A stretch of DNA of 64,000 nt from an uncultured Lachnospiraceae bacterium (GCA_900315945.1 ONAZ01000004.1:1-64000); one strand, 5' to 3'; shown: positions 37,469 to 47,087, numbered from the stretch's first letter. Numbers and translations: made by a program. Notes: generated from the sequence alone by a model not told the origin.

Positions 37469-38638
37469 ATGAATACACCTTGTTATGTTTTTGATTTTGA
37501 TGAATTTGAGAATAGAGCCAATACTATAACTAATGCACTTACGGATATTCCTTTGACATATTCAATTAAGGCTAATCCTTTTTTGTTAAATGATTTGCCA
37601 GATGTTATTAAGCATGTAGAAGTATGTTCGCCAGGAGAATTAGAGATATGTAAGACTCTTAATATTCCAGGAAGCAGAATAATCTATTCTGGTGTAGTTA
37701 AGGGTGAAGAGGATGTTCATGAAGCATTAGAGTATGGCGTTGATATTATTACATGTGAAAGTCTTCGTCATGCTGCTTTAATACAACAGGAAAATGTTAA
37801 AGTGAAAGCTTTACTTCGTCTTACAAGTGGCAATCAATTTGGTATGTCGTACGAAGATATTGAATATATTATTGAGAATAAAGATGAGCATTTTTCTAAT
37901 CTAGATATAATAGGGCTTCATTATTATTCAGGAACCCAGAAGAATCTTCGTAAGATTAACAAGGATTTAGAGAAGATTGAGAAAGCACTTAATTCTCTCA
38001 AATCAAAATTAAACTACGAACCTTCTCTCGTGGAATATGGACCGGGATTATGTGTTGAGTATTTCAAAGATAATAATGAAAAGCTTGAGATGGAACATCT
38101 TAATGAAGCTGCAGAAGTACTTAATAAATTCAAGAAAAAATTTCCACTTGGAATTGAAATGGGAAGATTTCTTGCCGCAAGTTCAGGCTCTTTCTTTACG
38201 AAAGTAGTTGATTCAAAGAATAGTATGGATACTAATTATCTTCTTATTGACGGAGGTATTCATCATCTTAATTATTTTGGACAGAAGATGGCTATGGAGA
38301 TTCCTCCTATAGATGTGATTCATAATGGATATAAGTACTCTATAGATGAAATGTGGAATAGTAGAGGAAGTATTAGAAGTAATTCTAAAGAAAACCCTTA
38401 TTGTATCTGTGGAAGTTTGTGTACTGTAGCAGATGTTATTGTTAGAGAGGTGTCTCTACCAGAACTTAATGTGGGAGATGTAATATGCTTTAATAGATGC
38501 GGAGCATATTCTGTAACAGAAGCTCCTGCCCTATTCTTGTCTCGTGAACTTCCAAGCATTTATACAAAGAGAGGAGACAAATTCACTCTTGTAAGAGACA
38601 AGATTAAAGCATCAAAGATAAATGTTAAAGGACTATAA
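37469..38638 (+). CDS. fold-type III PLP-dependent decarboxylase-like enzyme
   Basis: This 389-aa protein belongs to the alanine-racemase-fold decarboxylases (diaminopimelate, ornithine, carboxynorspermidine). The PLP lysine is in YSIKANP (about residue 34), the ring-stacking His in GLHYYSGTQ (about 150), EMGRFLAASSG (about 230) parallels the EPGR phosphate motif, CGSLCTVADVI (about 312) carries the second-subunit Cys, and GAYS near 350 the Tyr. It sits inside the carrier-protein cassette, where no classical dlt operon has such a gene, and may make the amino acid that is activated. Substrate unknown. Confidence 0.8.
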   Translation: MNTPCYVFDFDEFENRANTITNALTDIPLTYSIKANPFLLNDLPDVIKHVEVCSPGELEICKTLNIPGSRIIYSGVVKGEEDVHEALEYGVDIITCESLRHAALIQQENVKVKALLRLTSGNQFGMSYEDIEYIIENKDEHFSNLDIIGLHYYSGTQKNLRKINKDLEKIEKALNSLKSKLNYEPSLVEYGPGLCVEYFKDNNEKLEMEHLNEAAEVLNKFKKKFPLGIEMGRFLAASSGSFFTKVVDSKNSMDTNYLLIDGGIHHLNYFGQKMAMEIPPIDVIHNGYKYSIDEMWNSRGSIRSNSKENPYCICGSLCTVADVIVREVSLPELNVGDVICFNRCGAYSVTEAPALFLSRELPSIYTKRGDKFTLVRDKIKASKINVKGL

Positions 38639-38641
38639 GAA

Positions 38642-40219
38642 GTGGAGTTAATATCGTTACAATACGCAGCTTTTGTTATAGTATCAGTTGTTCTGTATTA
38701 TATAATTCCTAAGAAATACAGATGGATAGTTCTTCTTTCAGGAAGTTTGTTCTACTATGTATATATTTGTAAGTTCTATGTGGGATTTATATTATTTACA
38801 ATTGTTTCTACTTATACAATAGCACGGATTATTGATAACAATTTAGTTAAGGAGACTGCCGTAGTTAAGTCCCATAAAGAGGACTGGGATAGGAAAACAA
38901 GAAAGGCATATAAAGCAAAGGGTCGTAAGGTACGTGCGACTCTTCTTGTTGTAGGTTTAATACTTAATTTTGGAATTCTGGCATTTCTAAAATATATTCC
39001 TTATGCTTCAATGCTAGGATTACTTCTTCCTCTTGGTATATCATTTTATACATTCCAATCAATGGGATATCTAATTGATGTCTATAGAGAGAAGACGAAA
39101 CCAGAGACTAATATTGCAAGGTTTGCTTTGTTTGTTTCCTTCTTTCCACAGATTATTCAAGGACCAATTGCAGTATATGATGATTTGGCAAAGCAATTAT
39201 ATGTAGGTCATAAGTTCGATATTGAAAACATAAAAAAGGGCATTCTTCTTATTCTATGGGGAATGCTTAAGAAACTTGTTATTGCAGATCGTGCACTTGC
39301 ATTAGTTAATCTTGTTACGAAGGATTCTGCTTCTTATACAGGAAGCTATATCCTTTTTGCAGTAATACTTTATGCGCTTCAATTGTATTGTGACTTCTCT
39401 GGAGGAATTGATATTATAAGAGGTGTTGCTAATCTCTTTGGAATTAATATGGCTGAGAACTTTAGACGTCCATATTTCTCTACTAGTCTTACAGAGTATT
39501 GGCATAGATGGCATATTACACTTGGTAATTGGTGTAGAAATTATATTTTCTATCCATTGTCAATTTCTAAGAAGTTCCTTAATTTTGGCAAATGGTTAAA
39601 GCCTAAATTTGGAAAACATATAGCTAAGGTTTTTCCAGGTTGTGTTGCAAGTTTAATTACATTTATTGTAATCGGTGTATGGCATGGTTCTAATCTAAAG
39701 TATCTATACTTTGGATTATGGAATGGAATTGTTATAATGATTTCAGAGCTATTCTCACCAATTAATGAGAAAATAGCAGACAAATTCTTTGGTGTAACTA
39801 AGCTTAAGAGAAAAGGTGTTTTTGCAACAATAGTATCTGTTCTATGGACATTTATATTAGTTCTTGTAGGTTATTATTTCGATGTTGCGCAAAATGCCCT
39901 TGATGCATTTAGCATGTTATTTAGAAGTGTTACTGATTTCCATATTAGTAATTTTATCTGGAGTAATTTTGAAGTGCTTCTTAAAGCTAGTGGTTTAGAT
40001 ATATATGACTTCTATATTATTCTTATAGGTACAATTCTTCTATTCTTCATAAGTCTCTATAAGGAGAAGAAGAAAGTGGAAGACTTGAGAGAAGTAATTC
40101 TTTCTGCTAAGACTGGCACAAGACTTTTGGCAGTATGTGTGGGAATAATAATTCTTATATTCTTTGGATATTATGGATCTGGAATAGATCCAGCTGAATT
40201 TGTATATATGCAGTTCTAG
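38642..40219 (+). CDS. MBOAT-family O-acyltransferase (DltB/AlgI-like)
   Basis: This 525-aa polytopic membrane protein has about ten hydrophobic segments and transfers an acyl or aminoacyl group across or at the membrane. The MBOAT core reads HRWHITLGNWCRNYIFYPL (about residues 285-303), and the conserved catalytic His is in VIGVWHGSNLKYLYFG (about 344). It uses a GTG start with a weak AAGGA 9 bases upstream; no better start is nearby. It closes the cassette: activation, carrier, PLP enzyme, MBOAT and SGNH partner. Confidence 0.87.
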   Translation: MELISLQYAAFVIVSVVLYYIIPKKYRWIVLLSGSLFYYVYICKFYVGFILFTIVSTYTIARIIDNNLVKETAVVKSHKEDWDRKTRKAYKAKGRKVRATLLVVGLILNFGILAFLKYIPYASMLGLLLPLGISFYTFQSMGYLIDVYREKTKPETNIARFALFVSFFPQIIQGPIAVYDDLAKQLYVGHKFDIENIKKGILLILWGMLKKLVIADRALALVNLVTKDSASYTGSYILFAVILYALQLYCDFSGGIDIIRGVANLFGINMAENFRRPYFSTSLTEYWHRWHITLGNWCRNYIFYPLSISKKFLNFGKWLKPKFGKHIAKVFPGCVASLITFIVIGVWHGSNLKYLYFGLWNGIVIMISELFSPINEKIADKFFGVTKLKRKGVFATIVSVLWTFILVLVGYYFDVAQNALDAFSMLFRSVTDFHISNFIWSNFEVLLKASGLDIYDFYIILIGTILLFFISLYKEKKKVEDLREVILSAKTGTRLLAVCVGIIILIFFGYYGSGIDPAEFVYMQF

Positions 40220-40230
40220 AGAGGGCTTAT

Positions 40231-40881
40231 ATGGCAAGATTAGATAGAACCTATTGCGATATATGTAATAAGCCACTTCCATCCATGGGCTACTATAAGT
40301 TGAAGGATGGATGTATGTGTGCTTCCTGCTCTAAAATAATCTCGCCACTTCTTAAGAATAGAAGGGACAAAACTACTGAATACATAAGAAGACATATTGA
40401 GTATCGAGAAGAAAACAAGAAGAAGTTAAGTGGATTTCGACCCTCAATTGGTTTTGGATATGATAAGAAAATATATATAGATCCCTACATGTCGGCCTTT
40501 GTTGTGACAAAAAGAAAAGAAGAAGACATATGTCTTGATAATCCTGATATAATTATGTTATCTCAAGTGGTTTCTTGTGATACAGATATAAAGGAATATA
40601 TTAAAGAAGAATATAATCAGAATGAAGATGGAAAAAAAGAGAGTTATTATCCACCGCATCTAAGGCATTTCTACGATTTTAAGACAGTGATTGTGTTGAA
40701 TAATGAATGGTTTGATAAGATAGTAGTTGACCTAAACGGAGAAAGTGTGGAAGGTAGAGGTTCTATTAGATATCAAAAGTGTTCTAGTATTGCAAAACAA
40801 ATAAAAGATACACTTTTGTATGATAAGAAGAAGCAAATATTTGGGTTAAAGAGGGAAGATAGTCATTTGTTTAGGCTATAA
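40231..40881 (+). CDS. zinc-ribbon (DUF4428-like) protein of unknown function
   Basis: This 216-aa cytoplasmic protein begins with a Cys4 zinc ribbon (YCDICNK ... CMCASCSK, residues 8-34), which resembles the DUF4428 module. The rest is charged and contains no signal peptide or membrane segment. It follows the MBOAT gene by 11 bp and precedes a membrane protein, so it is co-transcribed, but nothing shows whether it takes part in the modification system. GAGGG precedes the start. Confidence 0.65.
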   Translation: MARLDRTYCDICNKPLPSMGYYKLKDGCMCASCSKIISPLLKNRRDKTTEYIRRHIEYREENKKKLSGFRPSIGFGYDKKIYIDPYMSAFVVTKRKEEDICLDNPDIIMLSQVVSCDTDIKEYIKEEYNQNEDGKKESYYPPHLRHFYDFKTVIVLNNEWFDKIVVDLNGESVEGRGSIRYQKCSSIAKQIKDTLLYDKKKQIFGLKREDSHLFRL

Positions 40882-40905
40882 AAGATTGGTTATAGGAGAC
40901 AGGTT

Positions 40906-41820
40906 ATGGAATATATTAAGAATCATAAGGTTTTATCGATTATTATTGGGGTTGGAATTGTATTAGTTATTGGGCTTGCAATCTTTTTTACAGTAGTTGC
41001 GAAGAATAATGAGGTTGTAGTTGACCCTATTACATTCCAAGAAAAATACGCTGAAACTGAGAAGAAAATAGACAATCTTGTTGCAACAAATGCAGAGAGA
41101 GAAGGATATAAAGCTGACCTGGCAACATATTCAGACAAGGTTAAGCAGGATTACAATATGACATTAGATGATAAAGATGCATTTCTAACATTTACAAGAA
41201 AAATTGATAAAGCATATGTTGATTCTAAGATGCATGTATTAGCCTTCTATGGAAAAGTCAAGGAACAATATGATAAAGATGTTGCTAATAATTATTTTAG
41301 AGATGAAGTAAAGGCTAGTGTAGATACTTTGTTTAATGAATATAACCTTTATCTTAGAGAAGGTAAATACCAAGATGCTTATAATAAATTAGATGAGATA
41401 TCTAAGCATTTATCAACGAGAGTTAATGAAAATGGTGCTGTAAATGAGCAGGAGCAAGCGGCGCAGGCACAGGCACAAGCACAAGCGCAAGCTCAGGCGC
41501 AGGCAGCTAATGGACAGCAGCCAGTTGATCCTCAGGCAGCAGCAAATGTTAAGGGTAGAGCATATCATCCTGAAGCCACTGCAGGACAACAGATTACTGA
41601 TCCGATTAACGGAAATCCAGGTGTGGTTGCTCAAAATGGTATAGAAGTTTACAAACTTCCTAATGATACGACTTACTCATATCTTACCAAGGAAGAATTT
41701 ATTGAGATGAACATTAGACAGGGAATGCCAGAAGCACTAGTTAGACAAATGGCAGATTCTCTGGCAAATGCTCAAGGTTTGATTACAATTGGCGTGGAAG
41801 ATGATGGAACATATGAATAA
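40906..41820 (+). CDS. single-pass membrane protein with Gln-Ala repeat, unknown function
   Basis: This 304-aa protein has an N-terminal transmembrane segment (residues 9-31) and an extracytoplasmic helical region (about 40-180). A Gln-Ala dipeptide repeat (AQAQAQAQ, about residues 186-205) leads to a Pro/Gly-rich linker and a final small domain. Length and composition suggest a surface or cell-wall-associated anchor. I recognise no family. The ribosome binding site is ATAGGAGAC. It lies between the zinc-ribbon gene and thyA with short gaps. Confidence 0.7.
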   Translation: MEYIKNHKVLSIIIGVGIVLVIGLAIFFTVVAKNNEVVVDPITFQEKYAETEKKIDNLVATNAEREGYKADLATYSDKVKQDYNMTLDDKDAFLTFTRKIDKAYVDSKMHVLAFYGKVKEQYDKDVANNYFRDEVKASVDTLFNEYNLYLREGKYQDAYNKLDEISKHLSTRVNENGAVNEQEQAAQAQAQAQAQAQAQAANGQQPVDPQAAANVKGRAYHPEATAGQQITDPINGNPGVVAQNGIEVYKLPNDTTYSYLTKEEFIEMNIRQGMPEALVRQMADSLANAQGLITIGVEDDGTYE

Positions 41821-41831
41821 GGAGTTAGTAT

Positions 41832-42773
41832 ATGAGCTTAGCAGATAAATTATTTGTAGAAATGTGTCAGGATATAATTGATAATGGTGTTAGTACGGAA
41901 GGTGAGAAAGTAAGACCAATTTGGACTGATACAGGTGAAAGTGCTTATACTATTAAGAAATTTGCTGTTGTAAACAGATATGATTTGCAGAAGGAATTTC
42001 CTGCCCTTACTCTTAGAAGAACAGCAATTAAGAGTGCGACTAACGAAATGCTTTGGATATGGCAGAAGAAATCCAATAATATTAATAATCTTAAGTCTTC
42101 TGTATGGGATGAATGGGCAGATTCTGAAGGCACAATAGGTAAGGCATATGGCTATCAGATAGGTAAACCTTATGCGCACCATTCTTATATAGAAGGTGAG
42201 GATTTGTCTGATTATCCATCCGCATTAATTAAGGATGTAGATTGTGACACGGATAAGGGAATAGTTAATAAAAAGTATGTATATCTAGACCAGATTGATG
42301 GCGCAAGATATGACCTTAAGAATAATCCTTTTTCTAGAAGAATAATCGTAAATATGTATAATCTTGAAGAGTTACATGATATGCATTTATATCCTTGTGC
42401 TTATTCTATGACATTTAATGTAACAACTGATACAGATGGTAAGTTAGTACTTAATGGAATTCTTAATCAGAGATCTCAAGATATTCTTGCTGCTAATAAT
42501 TGGAATGTATGTCAGTATTCAGTTCTTCTTCATATGTTAGCAAGAGATTGTGATATGAAGGTTGGAGAATTAGTTCATGTTATAGCAGATGCTCATATAT
42601 ATGACAGACATATAGAATTAGTGAAGGAATTAATAACAAGAGAGCAATATCCTGCTCCGAAGTTCACGCTTAATCCAGAGAAGAAGAATTTCTATGATTT
42701 TAGTGAAGAAGATATTACTTTAGAAGATTATAAGACTGGGGAGCAAATTAAGAATATACCAATTGCTGTATAG
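41832..42773 (+). CDS. thyA: thymidylate synthase
   Basis: ThyA methylates dUMP using methylene-THF. The catalytic Cys lies in YPCAYSMTF (about residue 195), RSQD (about 217) binds dUMP phosphate, the DAHIYDRH segment (about 251-258) contacts the nucleotide, and the N-terminal RYDLQKEFPALTLR block is typical. At 313 aa it is of the longer Gram-positive form and has the unusual CAYS instead of CHxS. It is paired with folA, which regenerates THF. AAGGAGTTAG precedes the start. Confidence 0.93.
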   Translation: MSLADKLFVEMCQDIIDNGVSTEGEKVRPIWTDTGESAYTIKKFAVVNRYDLQKEFPALTLRRTAIKSATNEMLWIWQKKSNNINNLKSSVWDEWADSEGTIGKAYGYQIGKPYAHHSYIEGEDLSDYPSALIKDVDCDTDKGIVNKKYVYLDQIDGARYDLKNNPFSRRIIVNMYNLEELHDMHLYPCAYSMTFNVTTDTDGKLVLNGILNQRSQDILAANNWNVCQYSVLLHMLARDCDMKVGELVHVIADAHIYDRHIELVKELITREQYPAPKFTLNPEKKNFYDFSEEDITLEDYKTGEQIKNIPIAV

Positions 42774-42829
42774 TATGTGGTAAGGTGTCGCGAAGCAAAA
42801 GATTTTATCACAGATGTAAGGAGGGACCA

Positions 42830-43315
42830 ATGAAGCTAATAGCCGCTGCAGATAAGAAATGGGGCATAGGTCTTAATAACAAGCTTCTTGTAAGCATTCC
42901 AGATGACATGAAGTTTTTTAGAGAGACAACTACTGGAAATGTTGTCATCATGGGAAGAAAGACATTAGAAAGTTTTCCAGGTGGAAAGCCTCTTAAGAAT
43001 AGAATCAATATAGTACTTACTCGTGATAAGAATTATAAAGTTGATGGCGCTAAGGTGTGTCATACAAAAGAGGAAGTGCTTGAAGAAATTAAAAAGTACG
43101 ATACTAATAATGTGTATATTATCGGTGGAGAAAGCATATATCGTCTCTTTGAGAGTGAGTGCGATACAGCTTTAATAACTAAGATTGACTTTGAGTATGA
43201 GGCAGACACATTTTTCCCTAATCTTGATGAAAATGGATGGGAATTAGTTGAAGAGTCAGAAGAACAGACGTATTTTGATATAATTTATAACTTCTGTACT
43301 TATAAAAAGAATTAG
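42830..43315 (+). CDS. folA: dihydrofolate reductase
   Basis: FolA reduces dihydrofolate produced by ThyA. The N-terminus MKLIAAADKKWGIG (residues 1-14) matches the family, with IPDDMKFFRETT (about 24-35), where the Asp is catalytic, NVVIMGRKTLESFP (about 41-54) and YIIGGESIY (about 101-109) binding NADPH. ATG 42830 is chosen over the longer frame because AAGGAGGG (42819-42826) precedes it and it restores the family's normal start (161 aa). Confidence 0.96.
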   Translation: MKLIAAADKKWGIGLNNKLLVSIPDDMKFFRETTTGNVVIMGRKTLESFPGGKPLKNRINIVLTRDKNYKVDGAKVCHTKEEVLEEIKKYDTNNVYIIGGESIYRLFESECDTALITKIDFEYEADTFFPNLDENGWELVEESEEQTYFDIIYNFCTYKKN

Positions 43316-43329
43316 ATTGGAAGAAAAAG

Positions 43330-45048
43330 ATGAGTATTACAGGAAGAAAATTATTTGTAAAAGCATTACTTGAGGAAGGTGTAGATACTGTATTTGCATA
43401 TCCAGGTGGAATGGTTACAGATATTATTGATGAATTATATAAGACACCTGAAATTAAGGTTGTACTTCCTCGTCATGAACAGGCACTTATACATGAAGCA
43501 GAAGGGTATGCAAGAGCTACTGGAAGAACTGCTGTATGTATTGTTACATCAGGTCCTGGTGCAACTAATACAATAACAGGTATAGCTGACGCCTTCTATG
43601 ATAGCATTCCCCTTGTTGTATTTACAGGACAGGTGCCTCAAGATTTAATTGGTAATGATGCATTCCAGGAAGTTGATATTGTAGGAATGACTCGTTCTGT
43701 TACAAAGTATGGTGTTACTGTAAGAGATAGAGATGCGCTAGGTAAGACAATTAAGATGGCATTTCAAATCGCTCCAACGGGAAAGCCGGGACCTGTTCTT
43801 ATTGATTTGCCTAAGGATATTCAAGTCGCGTCTGGAGATCCAGAGTACCCATCCTATGTAGATATTCGTGGATATAAGCTTAATAAAAGCGTTCATATAG
43901 GTCAGCTTAAGAAGGCATATAAGCTTCTTAAGAATGCTAAGAGGCCAATGATACTTGCTGGCGGTGGAATCAACATTTCAAATGCTAATGAAGCCTTAAA
44001 GGAATTTGCAGAGAAGACACAGATACCTGTTGTAACAACAATAATGGGTAAAGGTGCATTAGATTATGATAATGAGTTATACATAGGCAATTGTGGTATG
44101 CATGGAAGGTATGCTGCTAACAAAGCCGTAGTAGGATGTGATGTATTATTCTCAGTTGGCACAAGATTCAATGATAGAATAACTGGCGCATTAAGTGAGT
44201 TTGCGCAGGATGCAGCAATTATTCATATTGATATTGATACAGCATCAATCTCTAGAAATGTTATAGTTGATGTTCCTATTGTATGTGATGCTAAAGCGGC
44301 TCTAGAGAAGCTTAATGAATGGGCTGAGCCTCATGATACTGCTGAGTGGAGAAAGAGAATTGCTGCTTGGGAGAAAGAGAATCCTCTTGAGATGAGAAAA
44401 GACTTAGGGCTTTGTCCTCAAAGCATTATGGAAGGCATAAATGAAGTATTTCCAGAGGGAATATTTGTAACAGATGTTGGTCAACATCAGATGTGGGCTA
44501 GTCAGTATATTAATCTTAATTCTAAGAAAAAAATGATTACATCAGGTGGTCTTGGAACTATGGGATTTGGCTTTCCTGCCGCTATAGGAGCTAAGATAGG
44601 AGATAGAGATAAGGATGTTGTATGCATTACTGGTGATGGTGGAATGCAGATGAATATGCAGGAGCTTGCTACATCTATTATTGAGAAGGCAAATGTAACA
44701 GTATGTATCCTTAATAATCAATATCTTGGTATGGTTAAACAGATGCAGCAGCTATTCTATGGTAAGAGATATAAGATTACATGTCTTCGTCGTAATATTG
44801 ATTGCCCTGATGATTGTAAGGGGCCACAAGGCAAGTGTCCTCCTTATGTGCCTGACTTTATTAAATGGGCTGAAAGCTATGGAGCAATGGGGATTAGAGT
44901 TACTGATCCAACCCAGATTGAGGATGCTCTTAGAGAGGCAAAAGCAAACGATAAGACAACGATTATTGAATTCTTAATCGCTAGCGACGAACTTGTCCTA
45001 CCAATGGTTAAAGGTGGAGATGCTATGTCAGAGATGATATTAAAATAA
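43330..45048 (+). CDS. ilvB: acetolactate synthase large subunit
   Basis: IlvB makes acetolactate or acetohydroxybutyrate with ThDP, FAD and Mg2+, the first common step of branched-chain amino acid synthesis. The ThDP-activating Glu50 lies in PRHEQALIHEAEGYA. The FAD region is near 250-330. The ThDP/Mg motif GDGGMQMNMQELAT (about 437-450) is followed by NNQYLGMVKQ. At 572 aa it is standard. A linked small subunit follows after 40 bp. Its position behind folA is unusual, and no ilvC or ilvD is adjacent. Confidence 0.96.
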   Translation: MSITGRKLFVKALLEEGVDTVFAYPGGMVTDIIDELYKTPEIKVVLPRHEQALIHEAEGYARATGRTAVCIVTSGPGATNTITGIADAFYDSIPLVVFTGQVPQDLIGNDAFQEVDIVGMTRSVTKYGVTVRDRDALGKTIKMAFQIAPTGKPGPVLIDLPKDIQVASGDPEYPSYVDIRGYKLNKSVHIGQLKKAYKLLKNAKRPMILAGGGINISNANEALKEFAEKTQIPVVTTIMGKGALDYDNELYIGNCGMHGRYAANKAVVGCDVLFSVGTRFNDRITGALSEFAQDAAIIHIDIDTASISRNVIVDVPIVCDAKAALEKLNEWAEPHDTAEWRKRIAAWEKENPLEMRKDLGLCPQSIMEGINEVFPEGIFVTDVGQHQMWASQYINLNSKKKMITSGGLGTMGFGFPAAIGAKIGDRDKDVVCITGDGGMQMNMQELATSIIEKANVTVCILNNQYLGMVKQMQQLFYGKRYKITCLRRNIDCPDDCKGPQGKCPPYVPDFIKWAESYGAMGIRVTDPTQIEDALREAKANDKTTIIEFLIASDELVLPMVKGGDAMSEMILK

Positions 45049-45088
45049 GTTGTATTGTCGAAGGCAAAACGAAGTAGAGGTAAGAAAT

Positions 45089-45622
45089 ATGTACGATTTG
45101 TATGATATACGTGACAGGATTCAAATTAAAGATAGATGGATTGCATTATATGTAGAGAACCAGGTTGGTGTTCTTGCTAAGGTATCTGGCTTGTTTTCTG
45201 GAAAGAGCTATAACTTACAGAGTTTAACTGTAGGAACAACAGAACAGGAAGATATATCAAGGATGACTATCTGTGTAAAAAGCGATGATATTACATTTGA
45301 ACAGATTAAGAAGCAGCTAAATCGTATGGTGGAGGTTATTAAGGTTATAGATATAACTAAAGCGCCACTCCATATGAAAGAACTTCTGTATGCAAGGATT
45401 GATGATGTTAGTCCAGAGGATATTGATCTCATTTTCCATCTTGCTGAAGTGTTCAAGGTTCGTGTATGTGATGCAGGAGAGGATTCATTAATTCTTGAAT
45501 GTCTTCTTACAACTGATTCTAATGATGAATTAATTAAGCTTCTTAAGAAGAAGTTTAAGAAAGTTTCAATTGTTAGAGGCGGAGCAGTTGCAATGGAATC
45601 TATTTCTATAACTAAGAGATAG
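45089..45622 (+). CDS. ilvN: acetolactate synthase small (regulatory) subunit
   Basis: This 177-aa subunit activates IlvB and confers valine feedback. The N-terminal ACT domain (ALYVENQVGVLAKVSGLFSG, about residues 18-37) is clear, with SYNLQSLTVGTTEQ following. The C-terminal ALS_ss_C region is also present. ATG 45089 (AGAGGTAAG upstream) is preferred; the longer open frame would start at a TTG inside the gap. It ends the long run of plus-strand genes that begins at nadB. Confidence 0.92.
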   Translation: MYDLYDIRDRIQIKDRWIALYVENQVGVLAKVSGLFSGKSYNLQSLTVGTTEQEDISRMTICVKSDDITFEQIKKQLNRMVEVIKVIDITKAPLHMKELLYARIDDVSPEDIDLIFHLAEVFKVRVCDAGEDSLILECLLTTDSNDELIKLLKKKFKKVSIVRGGAVAMESISITKR

Positions 45623-45692
45623 TTAATACTTAGAATGAAATTGTGAAAATGCTTGTATTATCAGGCACTACAATGTATAATGGTTTATAGGA

Positions 45693-45731
45693 AGAGGGTA
45701 GTTGAACTTTATTTAAACTACGCTCTTTTTT
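45693..45731 (+). terminator. terminator after ilvN
   Basis: AGAG-GGTAGTT pairs with AACTAC-GCTCT and a T-run follows. A promoter-like TTGTAT/TATAAT pair (45653-45681) lies just before it, which may be chance or may give a very short attenuated transcript. Confidence 0.7.
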
Positions 45732-45801
45732 AGTATAAAGTTTTATTAGAGTTATGTCGATATATACTAGTAGTATGTTTTTATACTGAAAGGACTTGAG
45801 T

Positions 45802-46944
45802 ATGAGACGACGTATTATAAGAAATGCAATATGCCTTTTACTTGTGGGGACAATGCTTTCTTCTAGTTTGTACATTGTGGGAAGCGCTGAGACCATTAGC
45901 GATTTAGAGAAGAAAAAGCAGGAAGCTGTTCAGGAGAAGAATGCTATTCAAAGCGAAGCTAATAATCTCAAAGCAAATTACAATGATGTACAAAGCACAT
46001 ACAATGATTTGAAGGCCAAAGTAGATGCTAATGATGCAGCTGTTACGGCGGCTTCAAATGATATAGCTACATTAAGCCAGCAGTTATCTGAAGCTAAGAC
46101 TAGTCAGGCTGAAATGGAACAGGTAATGAAATTGCATATTAAGTATATGTATGAGAATGGTTCTATGAATATGCTTGAAACTCTTCTTGAAAGTGGCTCT
46201 TTGTCAGAATTTCTTGAGAGATTTGAATATCTTAATTATATTGTGAAATATGATAGAGATATTATGGATCAATATAAGAAAGTACAGGAAGAAGTTACAG
46301 CAAAGACTAATGAGCTTACTGCAAGAAGAGCTGAATTAGAAACAAAGTCTAATGAACTTGACAAGCAAAAACAGGAGTTAAAGAGCCTTGTTGATAGTGC
46401 AGGGTCAGCTCTTAGTGATAAGAATGCAGAACTTAAGAATGCTCAATCTGAAGTTGATGCATATGATAAGAAAATTAAAGAGATGAAGGAGTATGAGAAA
46501 CAGCTTGCCAAAGAGAATGCTGCAAGACAAGAAGCTCTTGCTAGTCAGGTTGGTGGCAATAATGAAGATACTTCTGGCGCTCTAGAAGGTTATTCTCAGG
46601 ATGATTTGTACCTGCTTGCGGCTATAATTCATGCTGAAGCTGAAGGAGAACCATACGAAGGTAAGATTGCAGTTGGCTCTGTTGTAATGAATAGAGTCTT
46701 TAGTTCGAAATTCCCGAATACAATATCCGGAGTTATATACCAGGCTAATCAATTTGAACCTGTTCGTTCAGGAAGACTTCAGATGATTATGGATAGAGGC
46801 CCTAATGAGGACTGCTTCTCTGCAGCAAGAGAAGTCTTAAATGGAAGAAGAAATGTTGACAAATTATTCTTCTGGGCTCTATGGCTTGCCCAGCAACGTG
46901 GTAAGACAGGCGGAATAATAATTGGAAAGCAGTATTTCTATTAG
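45802..46944 (+). CDS. secreted coiled-coil protein with SleB-like cell-wall hydrolase domain
   Basis: This 380-aa exported protein has a signal peptide (residues 1-30, cleaved about SAE), a long coiled coil (about 32-245) like NlpC/P60- or CwlO-type wall enzymes, and a C-terminal Hydrolase_2 (SleB-like) domain beginning at LYLLAAIIHAEAEGEPYEGK (about 267-286, with the catalytic Glu) and containing GSVVMNRVFSSKFPN. It probably cleaves peptidoglycan during growth. AAAGGA 7 bases before ATG 45802 supports this start rather than the TTG 6 bases upstream. It is monocistronic and has its own terminator. Confidence 0.88.
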   Translation: MRRRIIRNAICLLLVGTMLSSSLYIVGSAETISDLEKKKQEAVQEKNAIQSEANNLKANYNDVQSTYNDLKAKVDANDAAVTAASNDIATLSQQLSEAKTSQAEMEQVMKLHIKYMYENGSMNMLETLLESGSLSEFLERFEYLNYIVKYDRDIMDQYKKVQEEVTAKTNELTARRAELETKSNELDKQKQELKSLVDSAGSALSDKNAELKNAQSEVDAYDKKIKEMKEYEKQLAKENAARQEALASQVGGNNEDTSGALEGYSQDDLYLLAAIIHAEAEGEPYEGKIAVGSVVMNRVFSSKFPNTISGVIYQANQFEPVRSGRLQMIMDRGPNEDCFSAAREVLNGRRNVDKLFFWALWLAQQRGKTGGIIIGKQYFY

Positions 46945-46963
46945 GGCATTTTTTCACGGAAAC

Positions 46964-47000
46964 ACCGACTGATGCGTCCCAGACGCCGGTCGGTTTTTTT
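46964..47000 (+). terminator. terminator after the SleB-like hydrolase gene
   Basis: ACCGAC pairs with GTCGGT, with GCGT/ACGC inside, and TTTTTTT follows. Confidence 0.88.
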
Positions 47001-47087
47001 ATTTATTTATTGTTTACAAGGAAGGGGGAATACGTTAGAATATGTACATAAAAAGAACTTTAATTTTGTACAGAGGGGAGAACTGTG

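Noticed and set aside
34398..40219. Calling the cassette a true dltABCD operon
   Set aside because: Gene order differs, a PLP enzyme is added and the adenylation pocket does not look like that of DltA.
41440..41530. Gln-Ala repeat as a DNA-level tandem repeat or CRISPR-like array
   Set aside because: It is a short in-frame dipeptide repeat in a coding gene, with no spacers.
45653..45681. Promoter-like TTGTAT/TATAAT pair after ilvN
   Set aside because: It lies immediately before a terminator and has no gene it could serve directly; left as a note only.
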